Origin: Butyricimonas sp. Marseille-P3923 | GTDB lineage: Bacteria; Bacteroidota; Bacteroidia; Bacteroidales; Marinifilaceae | Direction: 5' to 3' | DNA length: 64,000 nucleotides | NCBI RefSeq assembly: GCF_900184685.1 | Contig: NZ_FXXL01000007.1 | Location: 496,001 to 560,000, forward strand | Part shown: positions 42,324-50,867 of the stretch, piece by piece | Numbering within the stretch: position 1 is the stretch's first letter | Layout: the number at the start of each line of letters is the position of its first letter | Notes under the pieces: model-generated | The model's input: only the letters and a program-made list of their open reading frames with translations | What the model was told of the DNA's origin: nothing | The model's database searches: none | Program-made: the position numbers and the translations under genes

Positions 42324-43697
42324 TTATCTCATTAATTCGACAACATCTTCTGGCAATATGGAATTTCCAACATCATCTTTCGGAGCCTTTTTAAGGAACA
42401 ACACCGGAACAATAGTATAGTTCTTGGCAAACGGTAGCAGATTGGCTTTACGGAGAAGTTCGGCAGTAAGCTGTTTGTCATTCTCTTGATTTGTCCATTT
42501 ACATTCGCCAACCAGCAGATACTTTTTATCAAGCGATTCTGCCATCACATCGAACTCTACCTGTTCTGGCTTCTTATCCTCATTAAGAACAGAACCCCAC
42601 CAGCGTTTTGCCTTGCCATAAACTATACTATTGACAAGATTTCCTGTTACTGCATCTCGGCATAGTTTTTCCCATTGCAGACTTACATATTCCGAGAAAT
42701 GAGAGTTCAAAACCTGTTCTATGGGCAAGCGACGATCAAGTTCGATAAACGAACGATTAGGAACGACAAACTGATAGTAGAATGCCATAAACGGATCTGC
42801 TATCTTATAGAGACTCTTTTTCGCATTCTTTTCATCAATCCCAAACGGAACATCTTTTTCCAAGAATCCGAGATCGACAAGTTTCTTCAATGGACGCGAC
42901 AGATTGGTTGCCGGTTCATTGCATCGTGCAGCAATCTCGGAAAGCCGGTTTGCACCAGTCCCGATATAAGACATTATCGTCGAAGTCTTGACAATATCCT
43001 TAACATCATCCTGAAACAGTTTTATAGGTTCCTCGTAAAGAGTACCATTTACAGAAAGGATATTGTGCCATAGGGCATCATCAAGCGAACTTCTGTTTTC
43101 CCTCAATTCCCAATAGCGCGGCACACCTCCCCATACAGCATATTCTTCAATGGCATTCATCGCATCAAGATTTAATGCCTCCTGAATATACGGTAAACGT
43201 ATCGGTGCAAGTCTCATTATCTCAACGGCACGGCCATAAAGAGGTGCAGTAGAATCAAGAAACAATCCATACATCATATTTTGTGATGAACCACAAAGTA
43301 CAAGGTTGTACTTCAGTTGCTTTTCATCAATAAGTTTCTGCAACACAGACGGCAGTTCAGGAGATTGCTCCACAAGATACGGAAATTCATCCAAACATAA
43401 AGTAAAACGCTTGTCTGTCCGATAATTGACCGCACGAAACATAGACTCCCAATCCGGATATGTCAACTTATCGAAATCCGGAAATACTTGTGCTAACACT
43501 TTTGCAAGTAATGTCCTCTGATGTTGGTCTTCTGAACGGTCGGCAAGGAAATAAACATCTGTGTCCAACAACACCCTTTTGATAAGCGTTGACTTACCCA
43601 AGCGTCTGCGACCGTACATCACGACTAACGAGGACTTCTCTCTCGCAAGAGCATCCTTTAGACGTGCTGTTTCATCTATTCTATCAACGAATTTCAT
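42324..43697 (-). CDS. AAA ATPase with C-terminal DUF234 nuclease-like domain
   Basis: 457 residues. AAA domain (ATPase_2 family) with Walker A YGRRRLGKSTLI at about 28-39 and Walker B TLCLDEFPYL. A winged-helix segment follows (about 250-300), then a DUF234-type domain with EFDVMAES...LLVGECKW, the D ... E-x-K layout of PD-(D/E)XK nucleases. Such proteins are common in archaea and Bacteroidota islands; a defence or mobile-element role is suspected but unproven. It stands convergent to hipT, 19 nt apart. Confidence 0.85.
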   Translation of the reverse strand: MKFVDRIDETARLKDALAREKSSLVVMYGRRRLGKSTLIKRVLLDTDVYFLADRSEDQHQRTLLAKVLAQVFPDFDKLTYPDWESMFRAVNYRTDKRFTLCLDEFPYLVEQSPELPSVLQKLIDEKQLKYNLVLCGSSQNMMYGLFLDSTAPLYGRAVEIMRLAPIRLPYIQEALNLDAMNAIEEYAVWGGVPRYWELRENRSSLDDALWHNILSVNGTLYEEPIKLFQDDVKDIVKTSTIMSYIGTGANRLSEIAARCNEPATNLSRPLKKLVDLGFLEKDVPFGIDEKNAKKSLYKIADPFMAFYYQFVVPNRSFIELDRRLPIEQVLNSHFSEYVSLQWEKLCRDAVTGNLVNSIVYGKAKRWWGSVLNEDKKPEQVEFDVMAESLDKKYLLVGECKWTNQENDKQLTAELLRKANLLPFAKNYTIVPVLFLKKAPKDDVGNSILPEDVVELMR

Positions 43698-43815
43698 ATA
43701 CTCTATTTATTATGCAATGCAAACATAATGTTTTTATAGCATAATACAAAATTTGAAATCATATTTTTTATCCTCACAGAAGCATTTATAACTTACGTGC
43801 AGAAGAACATGCGCT

Positions 43816-44152
43816 CTATCCCTTTTTTGAAACTCGTTTCCTTGTCTTCAAACTCAAATCCTGTAAATCCTTCCCTATTTTATTTTCTTTGGCCAGCCAC
43901 AAAATATCACCGTCAAGTTGTAAAGCATACAGCACACGTGGGTAAATTCCGATTGCTACTGTTGGCGCCTTTCTCTATTCGGGACACAGTCAATGGAGAA
44001 CAAGTAGCACGTTCTGCCACCTGATGAGCTACGCTCAGATTCCGACGTAGGCGAGCCAGCTTAATCTGCTCTCCCACGACCTGTATCTTCTGCTCTAATT
44101 TTCGGGGTAATTTAGTCCCCATTGTATTCTTTGCCATATTCAATGCCATCAT
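43816..44152 (-). pseudogene. Frameshifted XRE/HipB-type antitoxin gene
   Basis: From 44152 (or ATG 44137) the minus strand encodes an XRE helix-turn-helix protein ending LTVSRIEKGA. One extra base in the stretch GGCGCCAACAG then moves the frame and a stop follows at 43913. Skipping one base restores TVAIGIYPRVLYALQL and KENKIGKDLQDLSLKTRKRV up to a natural stop at 43816, the expected C-terminus. No toxin partner is left beside it. Confidence 0.78.
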
Positions 44153-44282
44153 ATGATATATAAAGATCTTATCTTTGTGAACCGGGGATTACAAAGGCTA
44201 AAAGAGCGATTTTCCTCTTTTTCCCTCCGTTTGAGAACAAACAAAGTTAAAAACGTTAAATCTTCAATTTTCGGCGAAAAAA

Positions 44283-44651
44283 CAAGTAAATTTTTGAGGT
44301 GTCTATCTTTTAAGCCATAAACTGTTGATAATCAAATGGCATAATATGCTGCATCGTGACATATATAATGTTCTCTCCTTACGCTGCAATCCTGTCATAG
44401 CCGATATGTTTACCCAACTTGACTGCATGGAGAAACGTGGTTCCGGTTTGCGCAAGATGCGTGAATTGACAGAGAAATTCCCCAACTTCTTACTCGGTAA
44501 AGAACCACATTATAAGACGGAAGCATCTTCTTTCTTCAGGACTTTCTATAATCTGAACTGGAACGAGAATAGTAGAATACCAGTGGAAGAAGTGGCCGAC
44601 AAAGTACTATTTACTTTAATGGACGTATATATGAATACGGAGGTAAAGTAA
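44283..44651 (+). pseudogene. 3' fragment of an AlbA_2/HATPase_c_4-type ATP-binding protein
   Basis: The frame has no ATG start (it opens at TTG 44325). It encodes SLRCNPVIADMFTQLDCMEKRGSGL and an F-FRTFYNLNW segment, the distinctive C-terminal part of COG2865-type proteins (putative DNA-binding plus GHKL ATPase-like domain). The N-terminal 300 or so residues are missing. It ends 110 bp before the left inverted repeat. Confidence 0.7.
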
Positions 44652-44762
44652 AGGTGGAGATTATAAGTTATGGGACTGAAAATTTTGCCTTCTGGTCTAG
44701 CGATAGTATAGGATGAAATGAGTTTGCGTGTTGTATATAGTTGTGTTTTGGGATTGTTTTTG

Positions 44763-44797
44763 TTCCGTCTCTACCTAAAAGACGGAATAAGTCTAAA
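44763..44797 (+). repeat. Left inverted repeat (IR-L) of the invertible segment
   Basis: Matches the reverse complement of 45257-45291 at 32 of 35 positions; the inner 30 bp (44768-44797) differ at one base (44784). Core: CTACCTAAAAGAC. IR-L also has an internal dyad CCGTC/GACGG around the core. Confidence 0.9.
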
Positions 44798-44839
44798 CAT
44801 ATTATATTTTCCTCAATTGTATGTTATATTTTCAACAAA

Positions 44840-44870
44840 TTATTCTATTTGTGGATGAAAATGTAACAAA
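44840..44870 (-). promoter_or_regulatory. Leftward promoter candidate in the invertible segment
   Basis: Minus strand: TTTG, 19 nt, TAGAATAATTTG. Spacing and TA are right, but TTTG is displaced by 4 nt from the consensus. After inversion its -7 box would lie at about 45207-45214, almost where the rightward promoter is now. Confidence 0.45.
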
Positions 44871-45181
44871 CGCATTGCGAAGTTAGGAAAATATTTGTTC
44901 AAAAGAAATTTATTTATCTATAAATTTTAAAATTTAACATTGTAAATCTGCTTAATGATTGAAAGCGAGGATTATGCGTGATTTCTAATATTGTGCTATA
45001 TAGCTGAATTTAAGTTGATATTGTGATTTAAGCAAGATGTTTAGCAATTGTTTTACTATTGTTCGTTTGAGGCATGTTTATTTAAATGTTGAATTAATAT
45101 ACTTATAATCAATCAAATATAGTATTAAGATACATACTTTAGTTCCGCACAAATATCCGATATTAAAATTGTTGTTTATCA

Positions 45182-45212
45182 TTTGTTTGTCATTTTTGAA
45201 ATAGTGTATTTG
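45182..45212 (+). promoter_or_regulatory. Rightward promoter candidate facing susC
   Basis: TTTG (45182-45185), 19 nt, TGTATTTG (45205-45212): one mismatch to TTTG-N19-TAnnTTTG. If used, the operon is ON in the orientation given, with a leader of about 345 nt. Confidence 0.5.
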
Positions 45213-45256
45213 TTGTTGTATTTATTTTATTTATAATCAGTTATTTATGATTTGTA

Positions 45257-45291
45257 TTTAGACTTATTCTGTCTTTTAGGTAGAGATAGAA
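45257..45291 (-). repeat. Right inverted repeat (IR-R) of the invertible segment
   Basis: Inverted copy of 44763-44797 (32 of 35 identical), 274 bp upstream of the susC-like start. Confidence 0.9.
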
Positions 45292-45352
45292 TATTACTAA
45301 ATATATACTAATTAGAATTTGTAGTTCATTAATTTAAGTAAATGACGGTTGT

Positions 45353-45457
45353 ATGATTAAAAACAAGAGAAATCAAGAAGGTTATCGTAATCTACTAAAA
45401 TTTCACGGGAATGTTTTTGTGAAATTGTGGGTATCGGTGCCAAGTCCTTATGCTTGA
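45353..45457 (+). CDS. Possible 34-residue leader peptide
   Basis: An ATG-started frame of 34 codons in the susC leader: MIKNKRNQEGYRNLLKFH at the start and PSPYA at the end. Its TGA at 45455-45457 is followed at once by a seven-T run, and a weak CAAG/CTTG stem covers its last codons; AAGTCC at 45442-45447 can pair with GGACTT at 45471-45476 instead. A dyad AATTTCAC/GTGAAATT (45399-45426) lies within it. This could be an attenuator or merely chance. I recognise no homology. Confidence 0.3.
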   Translation: MIKNKRNQEGYRNLLKFHGNVFVKLWVSVPSPYA

Positions 45458-45564
45458 GTTTTTTTATGGCGGACTTTATGATTTTAAGCGAGTAAACGAA
45501 AAGCCGAATGTGTTTCCAACAAAAAAATTAAAGGATTTACAGGGTTAAATGTTAAAGTGATTTT

Positions 45565-48492
45565 ATGAAAAAATTATTGTTTATTATTTTCTGTTTGTGC
45601 CTGTCGACATGGGGTGTGCAAGCACAAACACGGGTAGTCAAGGGAACGGTGATCTCTAAAACGGATAAGGCTCCTATTCCCGGGGCTACTGTTTATAATC
45701 AAAATACCAAGGGTGGTGTAGCCACGGATATCGATGGAAAATTCTCATTGAAGGTGAATGCAGGTGATACATTGATGATTTCATTTATCGGTTTTAAAAC
45801 GCAACATATCAAAATTGTTAACCAGAAGGAATTGAATGTAACTCTGGAAGAAGAAAGTGTACAAATTGATGATGTGGTGGTAATTGGTTATGGTAGTCGT
45901 AACGTGAAAACTCTTACCGGGGCGATAAACACGGTGAGTGCCAAAAAACTGGAGATGCTTCCAGTGCCGAATTTCGATCAGGCTATGCAGGGACAGGCTC
46001 CCGGTATGTTGGTCATGTCGTCTTCCGGGGCACCCGGTGCCGCGGCGGATGTTTCCGTCCGAGGGATAAATTCAATTACCGCGGGTACGACGCCTTTATA
46101 TATCATGGACGGGGTCGTGGTTGCTGCCGGCGATTTCCAGTCTTTGAATACTGCTGATATCGAGTCTGTGACCGTGTTGAAAGATGCCGCCTCTACTTCT
46201 ATTTACGGGGCTCGTGCCAGTAACGGGGTAATTTTGATTACCACGAAAAGAGGTACGTACGGTCAACAAGGTCGGGTTAATCTTCGGGTGCAGCACGGTT
46301 GGTCTACTATCGCGAATAAAAAAGACGATATGATGAATACCAGCCAGCGTCTGGATTACGAGGAGATGATCGGTATGCATGCCGGAGACCCGAATTACGA
46401 CCGGGCGGATTACGAGGGTATCGATGTGGATTGGCAGGATGTGATTTATAATGATCATGCCCCGACAACTTCTTATGATTTGTCTATTAGCGGGGGCTCA
46501 CAGACGATCGCTTATTATATGTCGGCGAACTATATGACACAGGAAGGTATTGCCCCCATGTCCGATTTTACCCGCTATAATTTCCGTCTGAACTGGGAAG
46601 GAAAAGTGAAACCGTGGTTAAAAGCCGGAGGGAGTTTGACTTTAGGGCACGAGAAGAATGATGCCACGCAAACCGGTAGGGATTTGATCGCGAATCCGGC
46701 AAATACCGCTTTGTTGATGTTACCTTACTGGAATCCTTATAAAGAAGACGGTTCGATCACTGTTCCGGGAGATGGGTCTTGGAAAGGTGAGGGATACAAT
46801 CCGCTGGAGGCTTATGCGAAAAATAGATTTTTCCGGGAACGGACAAAGGGCGTGGGATCTTTGTTCCTCGAAGTAAACCCGATAGAAGGTTTAACAGTGA
46901 AATCGATATTGGGATTGGACGGGGGTGTCGCTCATGATATTCATTTGGGACAGCCTTCTTTTTCTTGGAATAACGGGGATGGAAGCCGTGCCGACCAATA
47001 TTTGCGTAATTACACGTTGACGATGACAAACACGTTGAATTATAAATTCTCCTTGGCGCACGAGTTACATAATTTCGATATATTGTTGGGGCAGGAAGCC
47101 ATACAAAATGAGACGGATAATTTGAGTGGTAGTGTGACAGGGTTGAGTGACGATCGTTTGGTACAACTAAGCTCCGGGATAACTCCGGCATCCGTGGGTG
47201 GAGGTAAGAATGAATCTTCTTTTTTGTCTTTCTTCGGGCGTCTTTCGTACAGTTTGGATGATAAATATTTTTTGGATTTGAGTTTGCGCACGGACGGTTC
47301 TTCCCGTTTCGGAGCTGATAACAGGTATGCCACGTTCTGGTCAGCCGGAGCCATGTGGCGTATCGTTGATGAGGCGTTTATGGAAAAAATTCCTTTTATC
47401 TCGAACCTTCAGTTGTCTGTCAGCGCGGGGACTTCCGGTAACTCCTCCATCGGGGATTACGACCATTTGGCTTTGATTGTGGGTGGAGCTTCCTATAATG
47501 GTATTTCTGCTTGGGTTCCGACCGGGTTGGGAAACGAATCTTTGACATGGGAAAAATTATTTGATGTCAACGTGGGATTGAAGATTGGTTTGTGGAATCG
47601 GTTGAACATGAGTATAGAATACTATAATAAAAAGACAACGGCGATGTTGATGAGTGTCCCGATTTCATTGACAAACGGTTTTTCTTCTTGGATGGATAAT
47701 GTCGGAAAAATGCGTAATCAAGGTGTTGATTTCCAGTTGGATGCTACTGTGTTGAAGTACGGGGATTTCATGTGGAATTTCACGGGGAATTTCTCGTATA
47801 ACCAGAACAAAATATTGGAATTATATAACGGACAAGATTATTATGCTCTTGGAAATGCCGGTTCGTTTTTGAAGGTAGGAGATTCTTACGGTTCGATTCA
47901 AGCCGTGCGTTATGCCGGGGTGAATCCGGCAAACGGGGATGCCATGTGGTATGATAAAGATGGTAAGTTGGTTAATAAATTCTCCACGGAGGATAAAGTA
48001 TCCTTGGGAAAATCATATATCGCCCCTTGGTATGGCGGATTTACCAATAACTTTTCTTACAAGGGAATTCAGTTATCCGTATTCTTCACGTGGGTTGCCG
48101 ATCGTTATATGTTGAATTCGACACGTTATTTCACGGAAAATAACGGACGTTCCCCGCAATATAACCAATCGACAAAGATGTTCGAGGCGTGGCAAAAACC
48201 TGGAGATATAACCGAAATTCCCCGTTACGGGATTGTAATGGAAACCGATGACCATTTGATCGAGGATGCCTCTTTTTTACGATTGAAGAATCTTTCGTTA
48301 GCGTATAGCTTACCGTCTTCCGTGTTAAAATATACAAAGGTGGTGGAAGCCGTTAAGATTTTTGTGCAGGCACAAAATTTATTAACGTTTACCAAATGGA
48401 GTGGTTTTGATCCCGAAGATACTTCTTATCAATCGGTCGGTGCTTATCCGACAACGAAGCAATTTACATTCGGTATAGATTTAACTTTTTAA
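45565..48492 (+). CDS. SusC/RagA-family TonB-linked outer-membrane importer
   Basis: 975 residues. Signal peptide (cleavage after WGVQAQ), carboxypeptidase-regulatory-like domain (VVKGTVISKTDKAPIPGATV), TonB box DDVVVIGYGS, plug with VSVRGINSITAGTTPLYIMDG in two parts and ASTSIYGARASNGVILITTK, then a long barrel ending FGIDLTF. With its SusD partner 13 nt downstream it forms a lidded importer for oligosaccharides or, as in RagAB, peptides. No STN domain, so it does not signal through FecR. It is the first gene after the invertible segment. Substrate unknown; no glycoside hydrolase genes are in the visible cluster, which weakens a polysaccharide role. Confidence 0.95.
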   Translation: MKKLLFIIFCLCLSTWGVQAQTRVVKGTVISKTDKAPIPGATVYNQNTKGGVATDIDGKFSLKVNAGDTLMISFIGFKTQHIKIVNQKELNVTLEEESVQIDDVVVIGYGSRNVKTLTGAINTVSAKKLEMLPVPNFDQAMQGQAPGMLVMSSSGAPGAAADVSVRGINSITAGTTPLYIMDGVVVAAGDFQSLNTADIESVTVLKDAASTSIYGARASNGVILITTKRGTYGQQGRVNLRVQHGWSTIANKKDDMMNTSQRLDYEEMIGMHAGDPNYDRADYEGIDVDWQDVIYNDHAPTTSYDLSISGGSQTIAYYMSANYMTQEGIAPMSDFTRYNFRLNWEGKVKPWLKAGGSLTLGHEKNDATQTGRDLIANPANTALLMLPYWNPYKEDGSITVPGDGSWKGEGYNPLEAYAKNRFFRERTKGVGSLFLEVNPIEGLTVKSILGLDGGVAHDIHLGQPSFSWNNGDGSRADQYLRNYTLTMTNTLNYKFSLAHELHNFDILLGQEAIQNETDNLSGSVTGLSDDRLVQLSSGITPASVGGGKNESSFLSFFGRLSYSLDDKYFLDLSLRTDGSSRFGADNRYATFWSAGAMWRIVDEAFMEKIPFISNLQLSVSAGTSGNSSIGDYDHLALIVGGASYNGISAWVPTGLGNESLTWEKLFDVNVGLKIGLWNRLNMSIEYYNKKTTAMLMSVPISLTNGFSSWMDNVGKMRNQGVDFQLDATVLKYGDFMWNFTGNFSYNQNKILELYNGQDYYALGNAGSFLKVGDSYGSIQAVRYAGVNPANGDAMWYDKDGKLVNKFSTEDKVSLGKSYIAPWYGGFTNNFSYKGIQLSVFFTWVADRYMLNSTRYFTENNGRSPQYNQSTKMFEAWQKPGDITEIPRYGIVMETDDHLIEDASFLRLKNLSLAYSLPSSVLKYTKVVEAVKIFVQAQNLLTFTKWSGFDPEDTSYQSVGAYPTTKQFTFGIDLTF

Positions 48493-48505
48493 GTACGAGA
48501 AATAT

Positions 48506-50008
48506 ATGAAAAAGATATTAATATATGCAATGGGATGTCTTTTACTCATGGGCATGAGTTCCTGTAAAGATTTTCTGGAAAAGTATCCCTATGATTCAAT
48601 ACCGGAAGATGATACATTTAATACCGCGGATGAGTTTCGTGAACATTGGTTCGGTGTGTATTCTTCTTTAAAGGGAGCTGGTGGTTTCACGGAAGCATGT
48701 CGGGTTTACGGGGATATACAATGTGATTTATTTCAATCCGTGCAATCAAACCAAGGGTTATTGTCTTCTGTCTATAACTGGAATTTTAATGCATCGGACC
48801 CGAACACGAATTCTATTTACGGGGCGATGTGGATGACAATCGGTCGCGTGAATCGGATTCTGGACAATTACCCGAAGATCAAGGCAAATGCCACGGATGA
48901 AGATATCGAGTGGATGGAAACTTACTTGGGTGATCTTTATTTTATTCGTGCCTATTGTTATTCCGAACTGGTGAAATATTATTGTGAGGCTTATGATCCT
49001 GCACGTGCCGGAGAACAATTGGGAATGTCTATCGTGAAAACTTTGGATCACGAGCGTAATTTGCCCCGGGCTTCCTTGAAGGATACTTATGATTTTATGC
49101 TTGAAGATTTGGAAGAAGCCGGAAAGCGCATCGTACGTGCCGTTGATCTTAATACAGTAGCTTATGAACAGAATTGTGTCGCATCAACACAAGCCGTGTT
49201 GGCTTTGAAAGCTCGTTTGTACTTGTATATGCAAGATTACCCGAAAGCGTCTGAAACAGCTTTGAAATGTTGGGACGCTTGCTTGGCAGGACAGTTGTTT
49301 TTGGCAAATACGGCAGAGTATTATGATCTATTACTGGAGGATGGAATTACTACCGAGGTGATAATGAGGTTGGCGATGACGCCGGTAGACGTACAAGGGA
49401 GTATCGGAAGTTATTTTTGTATGGAAAGTGCCGGGAAGGTCCGTCCCGAATACATTCCTTCTGTGGCTTTCCTTGATATGTTTGAGGCAAACGACATACG
49501 CAGTAATATGTTTACAAGAACCCGTTTAGGTTATCAACACGGTTTGGAATGGGAAATTTGCACGAAGAGCGGCCATAGTACGGAATTGGATAAATCATCT
49601 TATAACCCGGCTTACCAGTCGATGCCGGCTTTATTTCGTATGTCGGAATTGGCTTTGATTATAGCCGAAGCTAACGCGGCCAATCCCAATGGAGATATGA
49701 GTTTAGCCAATGATTACATGAATCAATTGAAAAAAGCTCGTATTGAAAAATGGGACAGTAAAAAGTATAATGCAGTCGATATGTTGAGAGTGGTAAAAGA
49801 CGAGCGGGCGAAGGAGTTGTGTCTGGAAGGCTTCCGGTTAGCTGATTTGAAACGTTGGCATATGGGGATTTTGCGGAAACCTCAACCTTACACGAATGCC
49901 CCGTTCAATGCCTTGGAGATAAAGGCAGACGATCCTCGTTTCACTTGGCCGATCCCGCAACACGAGATGGATGTGAATGACAAAATGGAAGGAAATGCCA
50001 GTAATTAA
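48506..50008 (+). CDS. SusD/RagB-family surface lipoprotein
   Basis: 500 residues. Lipobox MSS-C20 followed by KDFLEKYPYDSIPEDDTF, the standard SusD N-terminus. Helical TPR-like segments (about 70-270) and the C-terminal signature RVVKDERAKELCLEGFRLADLKRW. SusD proteins close over the SusC barrel and bind ligand at the surface. It is directly downstream of the susC-like gene. Confidence 0.95.
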   Translation: MKKILIYAMGCLLLMGMSSCKDFLEKYPYDSIPEDDTFNTADEFREHWFGVYSSLKGAGGFTEACRVYGDIQCDLFQSVQSNQGLLSSVYNWNFNASDPNTNSIYGAMWMTIGRVNRILDNYPKIKANATDEDIEWMETYLGDLYFIRAYCYSELVKYYCEAYDPARAGEQLGMSIVKTLDHERNLPRASLKDTYDFMLEDLEEAGKRIVRAVDLNTVAYEQNCVASTQAVLALKARLYLYMQDYPKASETALKCWDACLAGQLFLANTAEYYDLLLEDGITTEVIMRLAMTPVDVQGSIGSYFCMESAGKVRPEYIPSVAFLDMFEANDIRSNMFTRTRLGYQHGLEWEICTKSGHSTELDKSSYNPAYQSMPALFRMSELALIIAEANAANPNGDMSLANDYMNQLKKARIEKWDSKKYNAVDMLRVVKDERAKELCLEGFRLADLKRWHMGILRKPQPYTNAPFNALEIKADDPRFTWPIPQHEMDVNDKMEGNASN

Positions 50009-50029
50009 TAACGAAAAGTTGATATAAAC

Positions 50030-50866
50030 ATGAGAGTTATTTACAAGTTAAAATGGATGGTTTGTATGCTGTTGTTGCTGACGGCGTGCGAGGAAAAGGA
50101 GTATCTATATGATGATCCTACTGATATCGTGATGTTTAACGAGACTTACGCTCTTTTTCCCGTGGTGGATGGGCAGGAGAATAAGTTTCAAGTCATGCTT
50201 TCTTCTCCTATTATCAGTCCGGTGGATCGGGAATATATTATTGGGATACAGCAATCTGGTACCGAGGAGGAAGCGAAATTGGATCAAGATTATAAATTGG
50301 AGAGTACCCGTGTCGTGATCCCTGCCGGAGAACGGGTAGGAACGTTTTCTATTGTGGCTATTGACGGGCGTATCCCCGCGAATGTGGATTTATTCGCGAA
50401 TTTTATGATCGTTTCAGCACCGGAAGGGGCGGAAATAGCCTCCTTTAATAATGTGTTCACGTTGTACTTCTCCCGGGTTTGCCAATTTAATTTTGAAGAT
50501 ATGCTGGGGGACTTTGTGATTAAGAAAACAGCTATATTTAGTTCTGATGAACCTATCGAGGTGGAGGTGATTAGAGGAGAAAAAGAGAACGAGTTGATTT
50601 TGCTGCAGCCTTACGGGCAGGGGATTGACATCACGCTTACCGTGGTCCCTAATACTGATGGAACTTACCGTATTAATTTGCCGGAACAACATATTGCCAC
50701 GGGAATCTTAAATCAGCAAACCGATCCGGTGGAAATGTGGGGACGTGGAACCGGTACATGGGATACTTGTAGTAAGGTAATGAAAATTACAATCACCCCT
50801 TATTTGCCGGGAGGAGGCGAATGGGCTTCTGTTGTTGAGAAAATAGAAAAGGTTATTTCGGATTAA
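50030..50866 (+). CDS. DUF4843-like surface lipoprotein
   Basis: 278 residues. Lipobox LLTA-C20 followed by EEKEYLYDD, an acidic stretch of the surface-export type. The remainder is beta-rich (IVMFNETYALFPVV, VVIPAGERVGTFSIVAIDGRI), consistent with DUF4843 proteins, which accompany SusCD pairs and are presumed accessory binding proteins. 21 nt after the susD-like gene. The family call is moderate; lipoprotein and operon membership are firm. Confidence 0.72.
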   Translation: MRVIYKLKWMVCMLLLLTACEEKEYLYDDPTDIVMFNETYALFPVVDGQENKFQVMLSSPIISPVDREYIIGIQQSGTEEEAKLDQDYKLESTRVVIPAGERVGTFSIVAIDGRIPANVDLFANFMIVSAPEGAEIASFNNVFTLYFSRVCQFNFEDMLGDFVIKKTAIFSSDEPIEVEVIRGEKENELILLQPYGQGIDITLTVVPNTDGTYRINLPEQHIATGILNQQTDPVEMWGRGTGTWDTCSKVMKITITPYLPGGGEWASVVEKIEKVISD

Positions 50867-50867
50867 T

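Larger units (their letters stand above)
44798..45256. other. Predicted invertible 459-bp promoter segment
   Basis: AT-rich DNA between IR-L and IR-R, with no gene. Outward-facing promoter candidates lie near both ends, 43-45 bp from the repeats (45182-45212 to the right, 44840-44870 to the left). Inversion would exchange them in front of the susC-like gene. A further TATATTTG box faces left at 45114-45121. Confidence 0.75.

Noticed and set aside
45114-45121. TATATTTG on the minus strand inside the invertible segment as the main promoter
   Set aside because: No -33 element at the right distance and far from either end; kept only as a note.
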